A stretch of 64,000 bases of DNA from Pseudomonas saxonica (GTDB lineage: Bacteria; Pseudomonadota; Gammaproteobacteria; Pseudomonadales; Pseudomonadaceae): the NCBI RefSeq assembly GCF_007858365.1, contig NZ_VFIO01000001.1, positions 1,054,001 to 1,118,000 on the forward strand, given 5' to 3'. Shown piece after piece: positions 1 through 10,364 of the stretch; positions within the stretch are counted from its first letter, which is position 1; the number at the start of each line of letters is the position of its first letter. The notes below the pieces were generated by a model. That model searched no databases, was not told the origin of the DNA, and saw nothing but the letters and a program-made list of their open reading frames with translations. A program made the translations under genes and the position numbers.

Positions 1-389
1 TCACCGTTGCTGGCATCCAGAGCAATGACATCACCCTGCAAGGTACCCAGCAGCACCAGACCATAGCCCAGACCTACTGCGCCAGAAACAGGCTGATCGA
101 GGTCTTTTTTCCACTGAACGTCACCGTTCATGCGATCAAGAGACATCACTACGCCCGTCACATCAGCGGCGTAGATGTTATTACCTTCAACCGCTGGCAC
201 CAGCATGTTATAGGTTTTGCCCTGACCGTCACCGATCGAGCGATCCCACTGCTTTTGCAACACGACTTCTTCTTTGAAGTCGGTCAATTCAGCCGGTGGA
301 AGTTCTTTTTTGCTGTTACTGCTGCAACCCGCGGCCAAAACGACCAGAGCCAGCAATGCCGCATGTTTCCATCGAATCACTTCACGCAT
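1..389 (-). CDS. bamB: BamB outer-membrane assembly lipoprotein (3' part outside window)
   Basis: N-terminal 129 codons of BamB, the beta-propeller lipoprotein of the BAM complex that inserts beta-barrel proteins into the outer membrane. The start is ATG at 389-387. The N-terminus (MREVIRWKHAALL...) is a lipoprotein signal ending in a lipobox, LAAGC, with C22 as the lipidated residue; mature sequence begins SSNSKKELPPAE. The reading frame stays open to the window edge and includes propeller-type segments. Its ATG overlaps the stop of the upstream TPR gene by 8 nt, so the two are probably translationally coupled. The gene is cut by the window, not truncated biologically. Confidence 0.93.
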   Translation of the reverse strand, partial: MREVIRWKHAALLALVVLAAGCSSNSKKELPPAELTDFKEEVVLQKQWDRSIGDGQGKTYNMLVPAVEGNNIYAADVTGVVMSLDRMNGDVQWKKDLDQPVSGAVGLGYGLVLLGTLQGDVIALDASNG

Positions 390-1023
390 CCCCTTTGGCC
401 AGGTCGTCCAGCTTGATTTGTAAGCCACCGACCGCGGCTTCATCCGACAGCGCGGCTTTAGCTTTTTCGTAGGCGGCACGTGCGTCGTCAGTACGGCCCT
501 GCTGAACCAGCAGGTCGCCTTTCAATTCTTCACGGCTGGCCAGGAATGCCTTGTCCGAATCACCTTCAAGCAGTTTCAAGGCATCATCAACTTTGCCTTG
601 TGCTGCCAGAACTTGAGCCAGACGCTGACGTGCAACTTCACCCAGCGTTGGGTTGGCCGGCTTGTCGACAATGACTTTCAGCTCAGTGGCTGCGTCGTCG
701 AGTTTGCCATTGTCCACGGCCACTTTGGCCACGAACAACCCGCCAAATTGTGCGTAGGCGGAACCTGCGTATTCGCCTTTCAACTTGTTGGCCAGATCAG
801 CCACACGTGCCACATCGGGCTTACCGTCAGGCGTGAGTGTGGTTTCAAGCAACTGCTGATAGAGAACCGACGCACCTTGCGACTGATTCGCCTGATATTT
901 GTGCCATAGCTGCCAGCCCGACACCACAACCAGCGCAAGCAAGCCGCCAGTCAGCAGGGGTTTGCCGTTACGCTGCCACCAGTCTTTCAACTCGCCCAGC
1001 TGTTCATCTTCGTTACTCGACAC
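382..1023 (-). CDS. YfgM-like membrane-anchored TPR protein
   Basis: 213 residues. A cytoplasmic N-terminus is followed by one membrane segment (about residues 21-41, GKPLLTGGLLALVVVSGW) and a periplasmic tetratricopeptide-like region rich in Ala/Leu helices. This is the layout of YfgM, an ancillary SecYEG-associated protein linked to periplasmic chaperone handover in E. coli. It sits between hisS and bamB as in other gamma-proteobacteria, and its stop overlaps the bamB start. The family assignment rests on architecture and gene order; the exact role in Pseudomonas is inferred. Confidence 0.88.
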   Translation of the reverse strand: MSSNEDEQLGELKDWWQRNGKPLLTGGLLALVVVSGWQLWHKYQANQSQGASVLYQQLLETTLTPDGKPDVARVADLANKLKGEYAGSAYAQFGGLFVAKVAVDNGKLDDAATELKVIVDKPANPTLGEVARQRLAQVLAAQGKVDDALKLLEGDSDKAFLASREELKGDLLVQQGRTDDARAAYEKAKAALSDEAAVGGLQIKLDDLAKGDA

Positions 1024-1064
1024 CCCAACACTCCTTATTCGCTAAATCGGCTGTTTTTACAGCT

Positions 1065-2354
1065 TCAACCCTGCACAACGCAGGTGGCCAAGTGCTCAGC
1101 TAGAGCATCCCAGGCAATCGTTTGTTGTTCGCCCTGGCCACGCAGAGGTTTGACACCTACCACTTGCTGGGCCAATTCGTCGTCGCCCAGAATCAGTGCG
1201 TACAGCGCACCGCTTTTGTCGGCTTTTTTAAACTGGCTTTTGAAACTGCCGGCGCCAGCATTGATCTGCAAGCGCAGGTTCGGCAACTGATCACGAACCC
1301 GTTCGCTCAAGGCCAAGGCAGCCAGTTCGGCGGCCTCACCAAACGCGCACAGGTAAACGTCCACCTGACGCGCCAGTTCTTGCGGGATTTGTTCAAGCGT
1401 TTCGACCAACAGGATCAGACGCTCGATGCCCATTGCAAAACCAACACCCGTGGTCGGTTTGCCGCCCATTTGCTCGACCAGACCGTCATAACGGCCGCCC
1501 GCGCAGACAGTGCCTTGAGCGCCCAGCTTGTCGGTGACCCATTCAAATACGGTTTTGCTGTAGTAATCGAGGCCACGAACCAGCTTGGGGTTGATCACGT
1601 AAGGGATACCGGCAGCATCCAGACGTGCCTTCAGCCCTTCGAAATGCACACGAGACTCTTCGTCGAGGTAATCCACGAGCTTGGGTGCATCGACCAGTAC
1701 AGCCTGTGTATCGGCGTTCTTGGTATCAAGCACACGCAGCGGGTTGGATTTCAAACGACGCTGGCTATCTTCGTCAAGCTCGCTCAAGCGCGAGGACAGG
1801 TATTGCACCAGCGCCGCACGATAGCGAGCGCGGGCCTCACTGGTACCCAGGCTGTTGAGTTCGAGCTTGACCGCATCACGGATGCCCAGCTCGCCCCACA
1901 GACGCCAGGTCAGCACGATCAACTCGGCATCGATGTCCGGCCCATCCAGGTTGAACACTTCAACCCCAATCTGATGGAACTGGCGATAGCGACCTTTCTG
2001 CGGACGTTCGTGGCGGAACATCGGACCGATGTACCACAACTTTTGAACCTGACCACCGCCGGTGATCCCGTGCTCAAGTACTGCACGCACGCACGCCGCC
2101 GTGCCTTCAGGACGCAAGGTCAGCGAATCGCCGTTGCGGTCCTCGAAGGTGTACATCTCTTTTTCGACGATATCTGTCACTTCGCCGATGGAGCGTTTGA
2201 ACAGTTCGGTGAACTCGACGATAGGCATGCGAATTTGCTTGTAACCGTAGTTATCCAGCAAACGCGATACCTTGCCCTCGACGTAACGCCATACAGGTGT
2301 CTGGTCGGGCAGAATGTCGTTCATGCCACGAATGGCTTGCAGAGACTTGCTCAC
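1065..2354 (-). CDS. hisS: Histidyl-tRNA synthetase
   Basis: 429 residues, normal length for bacterial class II HisRS. It charges tRNA-His with histidine in the cytoplasm. Recognisable signatures are the N-terminal [19 protein letters not shown], the class II motif 2 region [16 protein letters not shown], and the histidine-specific [15 protein letters not shown] segment. The C-terminal part matches the anticodon-binding domain. It lies 41 nt upstream of the yfgM-like gene and follows ispG closely, so it is probably part of one long leftward transcript from rlmN or pilW through bamB. Confidence 0.98.
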   Translation of the reverse strand: MSKSLQAIRGMNDILPDQTPVWRYVEGKVSRLLDNYGYKQIRMPIVEFTELFKRSIGEVTDIVEKEMYTFEDRNGDSLTLRPEGTAACVRAVLEHGITGGGQVQKLWYIGPMFRHERPQKGRYRQFHQIGVEVFNLDGPDIDAELIVLTWRLWGELGIRDAVKLELNSLGTSEARARYRAALVQYLSSRLSELDEDSQRRLKSNPLRVLDTKNADTQAVLVDAPKLVDYLDEESRVHFEGLKARLDAAGIPYVINPKLVRGLDYYSKTVFEWVTDKLGAQGTVCAGGRYDGLVEQMGGKPTTGVGFAMGIERLILLVETLEQIPQELARQVDVYLCAFGEAAELAALALSERVRDQLPNLRLQINAGAGSFKSQFKKADKSGALYALILGDDELAQQVVGVKPLRGQGEQQTIAWDALAEHLATCVVQG

Positions 2355-2376
2355 AAAAAGTCCTTAATTCGTTTGA

Positions 2377-3486
2377 TTAGCCGCGCGCGATAACCGCTGC
2401 GTCAGCTTCGACCTTTTCGGCCGCCTTCTGGCGAATCAGCTTTTCGAGCTCATCCACCAGATTTTCATTCGTTAATTTCTGCGACGGCTTGCCGTCGATA
2501 TAAATCAGGTTGGGCGTTCCGCCAGTCAGACCGACATGGGCCTCTTTGGCTTCACCGGGGCCGTTAACGACACAGCCGATCACAGCGACATCCAATGGCA
2601 CCAGCAGATCTTCGAGGCGCCCTTCCAGCTCGTTCATGGTTTTAACCACGTCGAAGTTCTGGCGCGAACAGCTTGGGCACGCAATAAAGTTAATGCCACG
2701 CGAGCGCAAACGCAGGGATTTCAGGATGTCGTAACCAACTTTGACTTCCTCAACCGGGTCTGCTGCCAACGAGATGCGGATAGTATCGCCAATTCCCTCG
2801 GCGAGCAGCATACCTAGGCCGACAGCAGATTTCACTGTGCCCGAACGTAAACCGCCGGCTTCGGTGATACCCAAGTGCAGCGGCTGGACAATTTCTTTGG
2901 CCAGCAAGCGGTAGGCTTCAACGGCCATAAACACGTCGGAGGCCTTTACGCTGACCTTGAAGTCCTTGAAATTCAGGCGTTCAAGGTGTTCAACGTGACG
3001 CAATGCCGACTCTACCAGCGCAGCAGGGGTCGGTTCGCCGTACTTCTTTTGCAGGTCTTTTTCGAGCGAGCCGGCGTTAACGCCGATTCGGATTGGAATA
3101 CCGCGATCACGGGCAGCATCAACCACAGCACGCACACGGTCTTCGCGACCAATGTTGCCCGGGTTGATTCGCAAGCAGTCCACACCCAGCTCGGCCACGC
3201 GCAGCGCGATCCGATAGTCGAAGTGGATGTCAGCAACCAATGGCACTTTGACCAATTGCTTGATACGGCCAAACGCTTCTGCTGCATCCATATCGGGTAC
3301 GGAAACCCGCACGATATCGACACCCGCAGCTTCCAGACGATTGATTTGCGCAACGGTCGCAGCGACATCATTGGTATCGCTGTTGGTCATGCTCTGTACA
3401 GCAATAGGGGCATCGCCACCGACTGGCACCGAGCCGACCCAGATTTTGCGCGATTCGCGACGTTTGATTGGTGATTCGCCGTGCAT
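2377..3486 (-). CDS. ispG: 4-hydroxy-3-methylbut-2-enyl diphosphate synthase (flavodoxin)
   Basis: 369 residues. IspG (GcpE) carries out the penultimate step of the MEP isoprenoid pathway, converting MEcPP to HMBPP with a [4Fe-4S] cluster. A TIM-barrel N-terminal half ([18 protein letters not shown]...) is followed by the cluster motif [10 protein letters not shown] and a downstream Cys in [11 protein letters not shown]. The start [18 protein letters not shown] is the usual family N-terminus. It is separated from rodZ by only 3 nt and lies 22 nt upstream of hisS, so co-transcription is likely. Confidence 0.98.
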   Translation of the reverse strand: MHGESPIKRRESRKIWVGSVPVGGDAPIAVQSMTNSDTNDVAATVAQINRLEAAGVDIVRVSVPDMDAAEAFGRIKQLVKVPLVADIHFDYRIALRVAELGVDCLRINPGNIGREDRVRAVVDAARDRGIPIRIGVNAGSLEKDLQKKYGEPTPAALVESALRHVEHLERLNFKDFKVSVKASDVFMAVEAYRLLAKEIVQPLHLGITEAGGLRSGTVKSAVGLGMLLAEGIGDTIRISLAADPVEEVKVGYDILKSLRLRSRGINFIACPSCSRQNFDVVKTMNELEGRLEDLLVPLDVAVIGCVVNGPGEAKEAHVGLTGGTPNLIYIDGKPSQKLTNENLVDELEKLIRQKAAEKVEADAAVIARG

Positions 3487-3489
3487 GAC

Positions 3490-4509
3490 TTATTGACCTA
3501 ACTTCAGGCGAGCAGTCTCGCCACTGGTGAAAGGAGCGACATCTACCGCCTGACCGTTGTAGGTCACTTGCGCACCACGGGCAAAGCCCAGTCGCAAACT
3601 TAGAGGCGGCTTGCCGCTCACTTCAAGATTATCGCCTTTGCGCTTCAGGCCGCCGAACAACACTTTACCCGTGGCGTCGGTGACTTGAGTCCAGCAATCT
3701 GCGCTGTATTGAACTGCAACCTTGCCAGCACCGGCTACCGGTGCGCTTTCAACCGGAGCAACTGCGGGCGCCACAGGCGTGGCAGCAGGCGTTGGCGCGA
3801 CAGGTGCTGCAGGAGCAGGCAGAACAGCCGTGGTAGATGCAGCAGGAGCAGCGGGTGCGGTTGTGGTTGTGGAGGCGGTAGCGGCAGGTTCAGACGCCAG
3901 CGGCAGTGCCAACTGCGAACTCTGATCTGGCTGCGTCGTGGTTTGAGCCTCGGCCGCAGACTCTGCCTCAACCTTGGCTTCAGCCACAGCCTGATCTTCC
4001 GGCTCGTCGAGCGGGTGGATCTGGGTGGTGCCGTCAGCGCCTTCAACTTCCACGTGTTCCGGGGCCAGGCCAATCAGGTCTTTGGCGCGCATGGACGTTT
4101 GGTCCTGCCACCAGATAAAGCCTCCGCCGATAACAGCGATCAGCAAGAGCAGGCTGACAATACGCAAGATGGTGTGCGAAATACGCACCGGCTCTTCAAT
4201 ACGACCAAGGCTATGCACATTGCTGCCGTTGGCATCTGTCCCGGTGTAGAGATCAAACTCATGCACCAGCGCAGTCTGGTCCATACCGAGCAATTTGGCA
4301 TAGGCGCGGATATAACCGCGGGCAAAGGTATGCCCTGGCAGCTTGTCGAACGCACCCGCCTCAAGATTACTCAAGGAGCTGGCCGTCAGATTGAGCTTCA
4401 TGGCGACTTCAGCCAACGTCCAGCCATTATTTTCACGGGCCTGACGCAAGGTCTCACCAGGATTGACACGAGTCGCTGCTAGAACTTCGGGTTGCGCCGC
4501 TTTCATCAT
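3490..4509 (-). CDS. rodZ: RodZ-type cytoskeletal/HTH membrane protein
   Basis: 339 residues. An N-terminal helix-turn-helix of the Cro/Xre type (about 19-85, LRQARENNGWTLAEVAMKLN) precedes a single membrane segment (about 115-134). Next is a long low-complexity Pro/Ala/Thr/Val linker (about 180-270) and a C-terminal beta-rich domain of the RodZ/DUF4115 type (VQYSADCWTQVTDATGK). RodZ links MreB to the cell-wall elongation machinery. Tandem ATGATG start codons overlap the pilW TGA, which indicates coupling. The linker length differs widely between species and is the least conserved part. Confidence 0.93.
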   Translation of the reverse strand: MMKAAQPEVLAATRVNPGETLRQARENNGWTLAEVAMKLNLTASSLSNLEAGAFDKLPGHTFARGYIRAYAKLLGMDQTALVHEFDLYTGTDANGSNVHSLGRIEEPVRISHTILRIVSLLLLIAVIGGGFIWWQDQTSMRAKDLIGLAPEHVEVEGADGTTQIHPLDEPEDQAVAEAKVEAESAAEAQTTTQPDQSSQLALPLASEPAATASTTTTAPAAPAASTTAVLPAPAAPVAPTPAATPVAPAVAPVESAPVAGAGKVAVQYSADCWTQVTDATGKVLFGGLKRKGDNLEVSGKPPLSLRLGFARGAQVTYNGQAVDVAPFTSGETARLKLGQ

Positions 4510-5264
4510 TGCTCCGACAGGTATTGCTGATATTCCGGCGTACCGGGATAGAGTCTTTTTAGTTGCTGACCATAATTGGCTGTTGAAGTACGCTCGTCGA
4601 GAACATCTGCCAACCGCGCACCGAGCAATAGACTACGTGCATTTTGCCCGCTAAGCAGGCTAAAACGATCGTAAAAGTCACGTGCGGGCACATAATGCCT
4701 GTCTTCGTAAGACAACTCAGCCATTTCGAGCAGTGCGCGGGGTTGCCGAGGGTTCAAACGCAGGGCTTTTTCGAGCTGCTGACGGCCCGAGTCACGCTGC
4801 CCTAACTTGAGTGCAGTAATCCCCAGGTTCTCGTAGATGCGCGATCGTTCAGGATAGAGAGGGTCCGCCAGCGCTTTTTGGAAGTACGTACTGGCTTCTT
4901 GGTAGCGCTGTTGTTCAAACAGAAAGCTGGCGTAATTGTTGAGAATGCGCGAGTCATCAGGCCGCCGGTTCAACGCCGTGCGAAATGCCTGCTCAGCCAG
5001 CTCAAACTCCATTTCAGACTGAAAAACCAATGCCAGGGCGGCTTGGGTGTCAGGGTCAGTCTTGTCGAGTTCGAGGGCTTTACCCAAAGGTACTTTGGCC
5101 TGCTCTGCCATACCCTGCTGAAGATAACCGAGCCCCAGCTGTACATAAGCCTCACGCGCTGCATCACGCCCTTTGTCGCTGTTCATCGGGTTTGAGCTAC
5201 CCGATGAAACGCAGCCAGCTATAAAGCCGACCCAAACGACACACAGCGCAGCGCGCAGGATCAT
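4506..5264 (-). CDS. pilW: Type IV pilus biogenesis/stability lipoprotein PilW (PilF)
   Basis: 252 residues, named PilF in P. aeruginosa. The N-terminal lipoprotein signal ends at FIAGC (C18). The rest is tandem tetratricopeptide repeats (YVQLGLGYLQQGMAEQA..., AEQAFRTALNRRPDDSRILNNYASFLFE...). This pilotin is needed for multimerisation and outer-membrane localisation of the PilQ secretin. It lies between rlmN and rodZ exactly as in other Pseudomonas, overlapping the rodZ start. Confidence 0.95.
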   Translation of the reverse strand: MILRAALCVVWVGFIAGCVSSGSSNPMNSDKGRDAAREAYVQLGLGYLQQGMAEQAKVPLGKALELDKTDPDTQAALALVFQSEMEFELAEQAFRTALNRRPDDSRILNNYASFLFEQQRYQEASTYFQKALADPLYPERSRIYENLGITALKLGQRDSGRQQLEKALRLNPRQPRALLEMAELSYEDRHYVPARDFYDRFSLLSGQNARSLLLGARLADVLDERTSTANYGQQLKRLYPGTPEYQQYLSEQ

Positions 5265-5276
5265 GAATGTCCTCTC

Positions 5277-6425
5277 TCAGGGCGCAGAGGCAGCGTTAGG
5301 CGCTGAGTCGGCATCGGCATTGAGCTCACGTGCCGCAATCAGGCGCGAGCTGCGACGGGTGCGGTCATTGACCTGCCCCACCAACTGCCCACATGCCGCG
5401 TCGATATCTTCGCCGCGCGTCGTACGCACAGTCACGTTGTAACCCGCCTGTTGCAACAGCTCCTGAAAACGGCGAATGGCGTTGTTGCTTGGACGCTCGT
5501 AACCCGAATGCGGGAACGGATTGAACGGGATCAGGTTGATCTTGCACGGCGTGTCTTTGAGCAACTCGATCATTTCACGCGCGTGGTCGACATGGTCGTT
5601 CACGTCTTTGAGCAAGGTGTACTCGACGGTCAACACGCGCTTCTCGCCCAAGGTCGCCATATAACGACGGCAAGAATCAAGCAGCATGGCCAGCGGGTAC
5701 TTCTTGTTGATGGGCACCAATTGACTACGCAGTTCGTCGTTAGGTGCGTGCAGCGACAATGCCAGAGAGACATCGATGTGCTTGGCCAGCTCATCGATCA
5801 TCGGCACTACGCCCGAGGTAGACAAGGTCACCCGGCGCTTGGAAATGCCGTAGCCCAAGTCATCCATCATCAGTTGCATGGCACTGATGACGTTGTCGAA
5901 GTTCAGCAGCGGTTCACCCATGCCCATCATCACCACGTTGGTGATGGCGCGGTCGATGGTTGCCGGAACACTGCCGAAGGATTTGTTGGCAATCCACACC
6001 TGACCGATTACTTCGGCGGCGGTGAGGTTGCTATTGAAGCCTTGCTTGCCGGTGGAGCAGAAACTGCAATCCAGGGCACAGCCAGCCTGGGACGAAACGC
6101 ACAAGGTGCCGCGTTTGCCCGAGGGAATGTAAACCGTCTCGACGCAGCTGCCGGACTCTACACGTACCACCCATTTACGGGTGCCATCGCTGGAGATGTC
6201 CTCGCTGACGACTTCAGGCCCACGAACCTCAGCAATAGCCTTGAGCTTGTCGCGCAAGGCCTTGCTGACGTTAGTCATGGCGTCGAAATCATCGACGCCA
6301 AAGTGGTGAATCCACTTCATGACCTGACCGGCACGGAAACGCTTCTCCCCGATTGAGTCGAAGAATTTCTCCATTTCCGGTTGAGTCAAACCCAACAGGT
6401 TGGTTTTGCCAGTCGTTGCAATCAT
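5277..6425 (-). CDS. rlmN: Dual-specificity 23S rRNA/tRNA (adenine-C2)-methyltransferase
   Basis: 382 residues from the ATG at 6425. An in-frame start 6 codons upstream exists, but the GAGG ribosome site inside those codons and the family N-terminus ([15 protein letters not shown]) favour 6425. It is a radical SAM enzyme: CX3CX2C at C116, C120 and C123 ([12 protein letters not shown]) binds the 4Fe-4S cluster. It methylates A2503 of 23S rRNA and A37 of a subset of tRNAs. The C-terminal AACGQL segment carries the expected catalytic Cys. It is followed 12 nt later by pilW. Confidence 0.97.
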   Translation of the reverse strand: MIATTGKTNLLGLTQPEMEKFFDSIGEKRFRAGQVMKWIHHFGVDDFDAMTNVSKALRDKLKAIAEVRGPEVVSEDISSDGTRKWVVRVESGSCVETVYIPSGKRGTLCVSSQAGCALDCSFCSTGKQGFNSNLTAAEVIGQVWIANKSFGSVPATIDRAITNVVMMGMGEPLLNFDNVISAMQLMMDDLGYGISKRRVTLSTSGVVPMIDELAKHIDVSLALSLHAPNDELRSQLVPINKKYPLAMLLDSCRRYMATLGEKRVLTVEYTLLKDVNDHVDHAREMIELLKDTPCKINLIPFNPFPHSGYERPSNNAIRRFQELLQQAGYNVTVRTTRGEDIDAACGQLVGQVNDRTRRSSRLIAARELNADADSAPNAASAP

Positions 6426-6453
6426 GTCTTCACCCTCACTCACAAGCCAATAC

Positions 6454-6879
6454 TTAGCGAGTGGTTACTTCAGTAGCTGCGAAAAAGTAGGAGATTTCGC
6501 GTGCAGCAGCGGCTTCCGAGTCGGAACCGTGAACAGCGTTAGCGTCGATGGAATCAGCGAAATCAGCACGGATAGTGCCAGCAGCTGCTTCTTTAGGGTT
6601 AGTAGCGCCCATCAGTTCGCGGTTCAGAGCGATAGCGTTTTCGCCTTCCAGAACCTGAACAACAACAGGACCGGAGATCATGAAAGCAACCAGGTCGCCG
6701 AAGAAACCACGAGCGCTGTGCTCAGCGTAGAAGCCTTCAGCTTCTGCTTTGGACAGTTGCTTCATTTTCGAAGCTACAACCTTCAGGCCGGCTTTTTCAA
6801 AACGAGTGGTGATCTCGCCAATAACGTTTTTTGCAACAGCGTCAGGCTTGATGATGGAGAAAGTGCGTTGAACAGCCAT
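6454..6879 (-). CDS. ndk: Nucleoside diphosphate kinase
   Basis: 141 residues, standard length. It transfers the gamma phosphate of ATP to NDPs through phospho-His117 (NAVHGSDS). The N-terminus [21 protein letters not shown] is the family signature. The 5' region overlaps the hairpin at 6911-6940, whose loop reads TATAAT on this strand and may serve as its -10 element. rlmN follows 28 nt after the stop. Confidence 0.98.
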   Translation of the reverse strand: MAVQRTFSIIKPDAVAKNVIGEITTRFEKAGLKVVASKMKQLSKAEAEGFYAEHSARGFFGDLVAFMISGPVVVQVLEGENAIALNRELMGATNPKEAAAGTIRADFADSIDANAVHGSDSEAAAAREISYFFAATEVTTR

Positions 6880-6910
6880 GGTGTAACTCCAGAAACAGTG
6901 ATTTAAGCGA

Positions 6911-6940
6911 AAAATTAAACCCGCGAATTATACGCGGGTT
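6911..6940 (-). terminator. Intrinsic terminator after iscX, overlapping possible ndk -10
   Basis: A perfect 8-bp stem (AACCCGCG / CGCGGGTT, 6918-6925 and 6933-6940) with a 7-nt AT loop is followed on the minus strand by TAATTTTTC. It closes the isc operon. The loop contains TATAAT on the minus strand, about 45 nt upstream of the ndk ATG, so the same DNA may act as promoter for ndk. Confidence 0.7.
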
Positions 6941-6972
6941 CTGGGGTATTGCATAATTGCGTAGTTACAAGC

Positions 6973-7173
6973 TTAGTCGGCTTCTTCGATCCACAACCCC
7001 TGAATGGCTTCGAGAACCTTCTCTCCGCCACGATCCGGGATGTCATCAAAGTCCGGCAGCGCCATTACCAGATTGCGCAGCTTGACGAAGTTCACGGTCA
7101 GAGGATTAACCTCCGGGTGAGCTTCAGCCAGTTGTATGGCGATTTCTTGCACATCAACCCATTTAAGGCTCAT
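6973..7173 (-). CDS. iscX: IscX, small Fe-S assembly protein
   Basis: 66 residues, the usual length. IscX (YfhJ) binds IscS and Fe2+ and modulates iron-sulfur cluster synthesis. The sequence SLKWVDVQEIAIQLAEAHPEVNP...LPDFDDIPDRGGEKVLEAIQGLWIEEAD shows the family's acidic C-terminal face. It is the last gene of the isc operon, 12 nt after fdx and followed by a terminator hairpin. Confidence 0.96.
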   Translation of the reverse strand: MSLKWVDVQEIAIQLAEAHPEVNPLTVNFVKLRNLVMALPDFDDIPDRGGEKVLEAIQGLWIEEAD

Positions 7174-7185
7174 GACAATTCCTTA

Positions 7186-7527
7186 TCAGTGCGGCGCTTC
7201 AGCAGCATGGTTAAGGGAATATTTCGGAATCTCGACCGTCAGGTCTTCAGTACCGACCTTGGCCTGACAGCTCAAACGAGAGTGAGCTTCAAGACCCCAG
7301 GCACGATCCAGGTAGTCTTCTTCCAGCTCATCAGCTTCTTCGAGCGAGTCAAAGCCTTCACGAATAATGCAGTGACAGGTCGTGCACGCACAGACACCAC
7401 CACAAGCACTTTCGATTTCGATGTGATTGTCATGGGCCACTTCGAGAATGGACTTGCCGGTCTCAGCCTCTACGACCATACCGTCCGGGCAATGCTCGGC
7501 GTGTGGCAGAAAAATGATCTGCGGCAT
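7186..7527 (-). CDS. fdx: ISC-type [2Fe-2S] ferredoxin
   Basis: 113 residues. An adrenodoxin-type ferredoxin that supplies electrons for cluster assembly on IscU. Cluster ligands are visible as C42, C48, C51 (ACGGVCACTTCHC) and C87 (SRLSCQAKVG). It sits between hscA (3 nt spacing) and iscX, the canonical place. Confidence 0.97.
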   Translation of the reverse strand: MPQIIFLPHAEHCPDGMVVEAETGKSILEVAHDNHIEIESACGGVCACTTCHCIIREGFDSLEEADELEEDYLDRAWGLEAHSRLSCQAKVGTEDLTVEIPKYSLNHAAEAPH

Positions 7528-7530
7528 CAG

Positions 7531-9393
7531 TTATTCCTCGATTTCATTCAGGTTGCGCCCAGACAGGGCGGCTTTGACCGTCAAATCCATACGACGGGCA
7601 GCAAAGGCATCAGTTACTTGCGACAGACGCTTGGTCTGCTGCTCGATGGCGTAACCATCTGTGCCTTTCATCAATTCAGACAATTCTTGCATTTGCGCTT
7701 CGATGACCATGCGCTCTTCAGCGTCCAGCAAGCGATCACCGTCAACCTCCAGTGCTGACTGCACAGCCTCGATCAGACGCTGCGCATCGACCTGCTGTTC
7801 GCGCAGCACACGGGCCACCTTGTCATCACCGGCGTACTGGAACGAATCTTTGAGCATCTTGGCAATTTCGCCATCGGTCAGGCCGTAAGACGGCTTGACC
7901 TGAATGCTCGCTTCAACGCCCGAGCCCAGCTCGCGAGCGGCGACGCTGAGCAAACCATCCGCATCGACCTGAAAGGTCACACGAATTTTTGCAGCACCGG
8001 CCACCATCGGCGGAATACCACGCAACTCAAAGCGTGCCAGAGAACGGCAATCGCTGATCAGTTCACGCTCGCCTTGCAGCACATGAATCATCATGGCCGT
8101 CTGACCATCTTTGTAGGTCGTGAAATCCTGCGCACGGGCCACTGGAATCGTGGTGTTGCGCGGGATAACCTTCTCCATCAAGCCGCCCATGGTCTCAAGA
8201 CCGAGCGACAATGGAATCACGTCCAGCAGCAACAACTCGCCACCTTCACGCTTGTTACCCGCCAGCGTATCGGCCTGGATCGCAGCACCAATGGCTACCA
8301 CTTGATCCGGGTCGATATCGGTCAGCGGCTCACGGCCGAACATGGCTGCCACCGCTTCACGCACACGCGGTACGCGGGTCGAACCGCCGACCATGACCAC
8401 GGCCTGAACGTCTTCAATTTCGATGTTGGCATCGCGCACGGCGCGCCGGCAGGCTTTGAGACTGCGGGCAACCATGGGCTCAATCAACGCATCAAAAGCC
8501 TCGCGGGTCAGCTCTGAACGCCACTCACCAAACGTGACCGCTACAGAAGATGCATCGCTAAGCGCTTCCTTGGCAGCGCAAGCGGCCTGAAGCAAAGCGC
8601 GCTGAGTGCCGGGGTCAAGATCAGCGGACAAACCCGCCTGCTCAATGATCCAGCCCGCAATCGCATGATCGAAATCATCGCCGCCCAACGCGGTGTCACC
8701 ACCGGTGGCCAGCACTTCAAATACACCGCCGGTCAGGCGCAGGATCGAAATATCGAACGTGCCTCCGCCCAGGTCGTAAATAGCCACAACCCCTTCAGCC
8801 GACTGATCCAACCCGTAAGCCACGGCCGCTGCGGTTGGCTCATTGAGCAAACGCAGCACATTGAGGCCCGCCAATTTGGCAGCATCTTTAGTGGCTTGAC
8901 GCTGAGCATCGTCGAAATAGGCCGGAACGGTAATCACCGCACCCACCAATTCCCCGCCCAAAGTCTTTTCAGCACGCTCACGCAGCACTTTCAGAATATC
9001 GGCAGACACTTCAACCGGGCTTTTAGGCCCTTGCACGGTGTCGATAAACGGCATATGCGACTCACCGCCAACAAAGCGGTAAGGCAACTGCTCACCCAAT
9101 TGCTTGACGTCAGACACACCGCGCCCCATCAAACGCTTGACCGACAGGATGGTATTGAAAGGGTCGCTTGCGGCTGCCAGACGCGCCGACTCACCAACCT
9201 CGACGCGATCAGCGTGATAGCGAACGGCAGACGGCAAAATGACATTGCCATTTGCGTCAGCCAAGGGCTCGGAAAGACCGCTGCGCAATGCAGCGACCAA
9301 CGAATTGGTAGTGCCCAAGTCGATCCCCACAGCCAGACGACGCTGGTGCGGTTGAGGACTTTGGCCGGGTTCGGCGATCTGCAGTAGGGCCAT
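7531..9393 (-). CDS. hscA: Fe-S protein assembly chaperone HscA (Hsp70 family)
   Basis: 620 residues. A specialised Hsp70 ATPase that, with HscB, releases the nascent cluster from IscU. The nucleotide-binding domain shows [15 protein letters not shown] near residue 23 and [16 protein letters not shown] phosphate motifs ([17 protein letters not shown]). The substrate-binding domain and helical lid follow. It is encoded 50 nt after hscB and 3 nt before fdx. Confidence 0.98.
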   Translation of the reverse strand: MALLQIAEPGQSPQPHQRRLAVGIDLGTTNSLVAALRSGLSEPLADANGNVILPSAVRYHADRVEVGESARLAAASDPFNTILSVKRLMGRGVSDVKQLGEQLPYRFVGGESHMPFIDTVQGPKSPVEVSADILKVLRERAEKTLGGELVGAVITVPAYFDDAQRQATKDAAKLAGLNVLRLLNEPTAAAVAYGLDQSAEGVVAIYDLGGGTFDISILRLTGGVFEVLATGGDTALGGDDFDHAIAGWIIEQAGLSADLDPGTQRALLQAACAAKEALSDASSVAVTFGEWRSELTREAFDALIEPMVARSLKACRRAVRDANIEIEDVQAVVMVGGSTRVPRVREAVAAMFGREPLTDIDPDQVVAIGAAIQADTLAGNKREGGELLLLDVIPLSLGLETMGGLMEKVIPRNTTIPVARAQDFTTYKDGQTAMMIHVLQGERELISDCRSLARFELRGIPPMVAGAAKIRVTFQVDADGLLSVAARELGSGVEASIQVKPSYGLTDGEIAKMLKDSFQYAGDDKVARVLREQQVDAQRLIEAVQSALEVDGDRLLDAEERMVIEAQMQELSELMKGTDGYAIEQQTKRLSQVTDAFAARRMDLTVKAALSGRNLNEIEE

Positions 9394-9443
9394 CGTAATC
9401 AGGACTTATCTGTAATCAGGCGTGCCATCAGGGAAGCACGGAG

Positions 9444-9965
9444 TTAATCGTCGAGGCGCTCTTCTAGCTGGCGCACTTCGTAAGAGAGCTTGTCCAGGAA
9501 CTGCATGCGGCGCATCAGACGTTCGGCCTGCTCGCGTTGCGCAGCGTCATCCCAACAAGCAGCGAAGCTGTCGTTCAGGTGATCCTGAGCGACTTTCAGT
9601 CGACGCTTGAATGCTGCAATACCCGCCATATCGGCGCTGTCCTGCAAATCTTCAAGTTCTTCGCGCCACTGCATTTGCTGCATCAGAAACTCGGGATCAT
9701 GCACCGTGACTTCCAGCGGCAACTCCCCACCCTTTAACGCGAGCAGGTAACGCGCACGCTTGGACGGGTTTTTGAGCGTCTGATAAGCCTCATTGAGGCT
9801 AGCCGACTGCTCCAGCGCCAGGCGCTGCTCGCGCTCGGAAGCATCAGCAAAACGATCCGGGTGAACACCGCGTGCCAACTCTCGATAGCGCACAGCGAGC
9901 TGATCGAGATCCAGAACGAAACTCGGTTGCAGCTCAAACAAAGCAAAATGACAAGGAGTACCCAC
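9444..9965 (-). CDS. hscB: Fe-S assembly co-chaperone HscB (J protein)
   Basis: 173 residues when translation starts at GTG 9965 ([15 protein letters not shown]), the typical HscB length. A longer open frame upstream overlaps iscA and is not supported. The J-domain carries HPD at residues 35-37 (ARGVHPDRF), which stimulates the HscA ATPase. The C-terminal helical bundle binds IscU. The GTG lies 8 nt beyond the iscA stop. Confidence 0.96.
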   Translation of the reverse strand: MGTPCHFALFELQPSFVLDLDQLAVRYRELARGVHPDRFADASEREQRLALEQSASLNEAYQTLKNPSKRARYLLALKGGELPLEVTVHDPEFLMQQMQWREELEDLQDSADMAGIAAFKRRLKVAQDHLNDSFAACWDDAAQREQAERLMRRMQFLDKLSYEVRQLEERLDD

Positions 9966-9973
9966 GACTAGCC

Positions 9974-10297
9974 TCAGATGTTGAAGCTTTCGCCGCAGCC
10001 ACATTCGCCACGTACGTTAGGGTTATTGAACTTGAAGCCTTCGTTCAGGCCTTCCTTGACGAAGTCCAGCTCAGTTCCGTCCAGGTAGGTCAGGCTCTTC
10101 GGATCAATGATCACTTTTTCGCCATAGGTTTCGAAGACCTGGTCTTCTTCACCCACTTCATCGACAAACTCCAGCACATAGGCGAGACCGGAACAGCCTG
10201 TGGTGCGAACACCCAGACGAATCCCCTCACCTTTGCCGCGCCCGTCAAGGGAGCGGCGAATGTGTCGAGCAGCCGCTTCTGTCATGCTGATAGCCAT
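9974..10297 (-). CDS. iscA: A-type Fe-S carrier IscA
   Basis: 107 residues. An A-type iron-sulfur carrier with the three conserved cysteines C35 (TGCSG) and C99/C101 (ECGCGESF). It delivers clusters, especially [4Fe-4S], to client proteins. The start [13 protein letters not shown] is the family N-terminus. It is separated from iscU by a 67-nt gap containing a 9-bp perfect hairpin. Confidence 0.97.
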   Translation of the reverse strand: MAISMTEAAARHIRRSLDGRGKGEGIRLGVRTTGCSGLAYVLEFVDEVGEEDQVFETYGEKVIIDPKSLTYLDGTELDFVKEGLNEGFKFNNPNVRGECGCGESFNI

Positions 10298-10332
10298 CGT
10301 GACTCCTTACCTTTTGCCAGTCTCTTCACCAC

Positions 10333-10356
10333 GCTTGCGCCATTAAAGGCGCAAGC
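10333..10356. repeat. Intercistronic hairpin between iscU and iscA
   Basis: Perfect 9-bp inverted repeat GCTTGCGCC / GGCGCAAGC with a 6-nt ATTAAA loop, lying in the gap after the iscU stop. It is not followed by a T-tract on the transcribed (minus) strand, so an mRNA-stability or processing element is more likely than a terminator. Confidence 0.75.
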
Positions 10357-10364
10357 CATGCGGA

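Noticed and set aside
1122..2393. Long open frame antisense to hisS (423 codons)
   Set aside because: Mirror of a highly conserved gene; no family features and no ribosome site.
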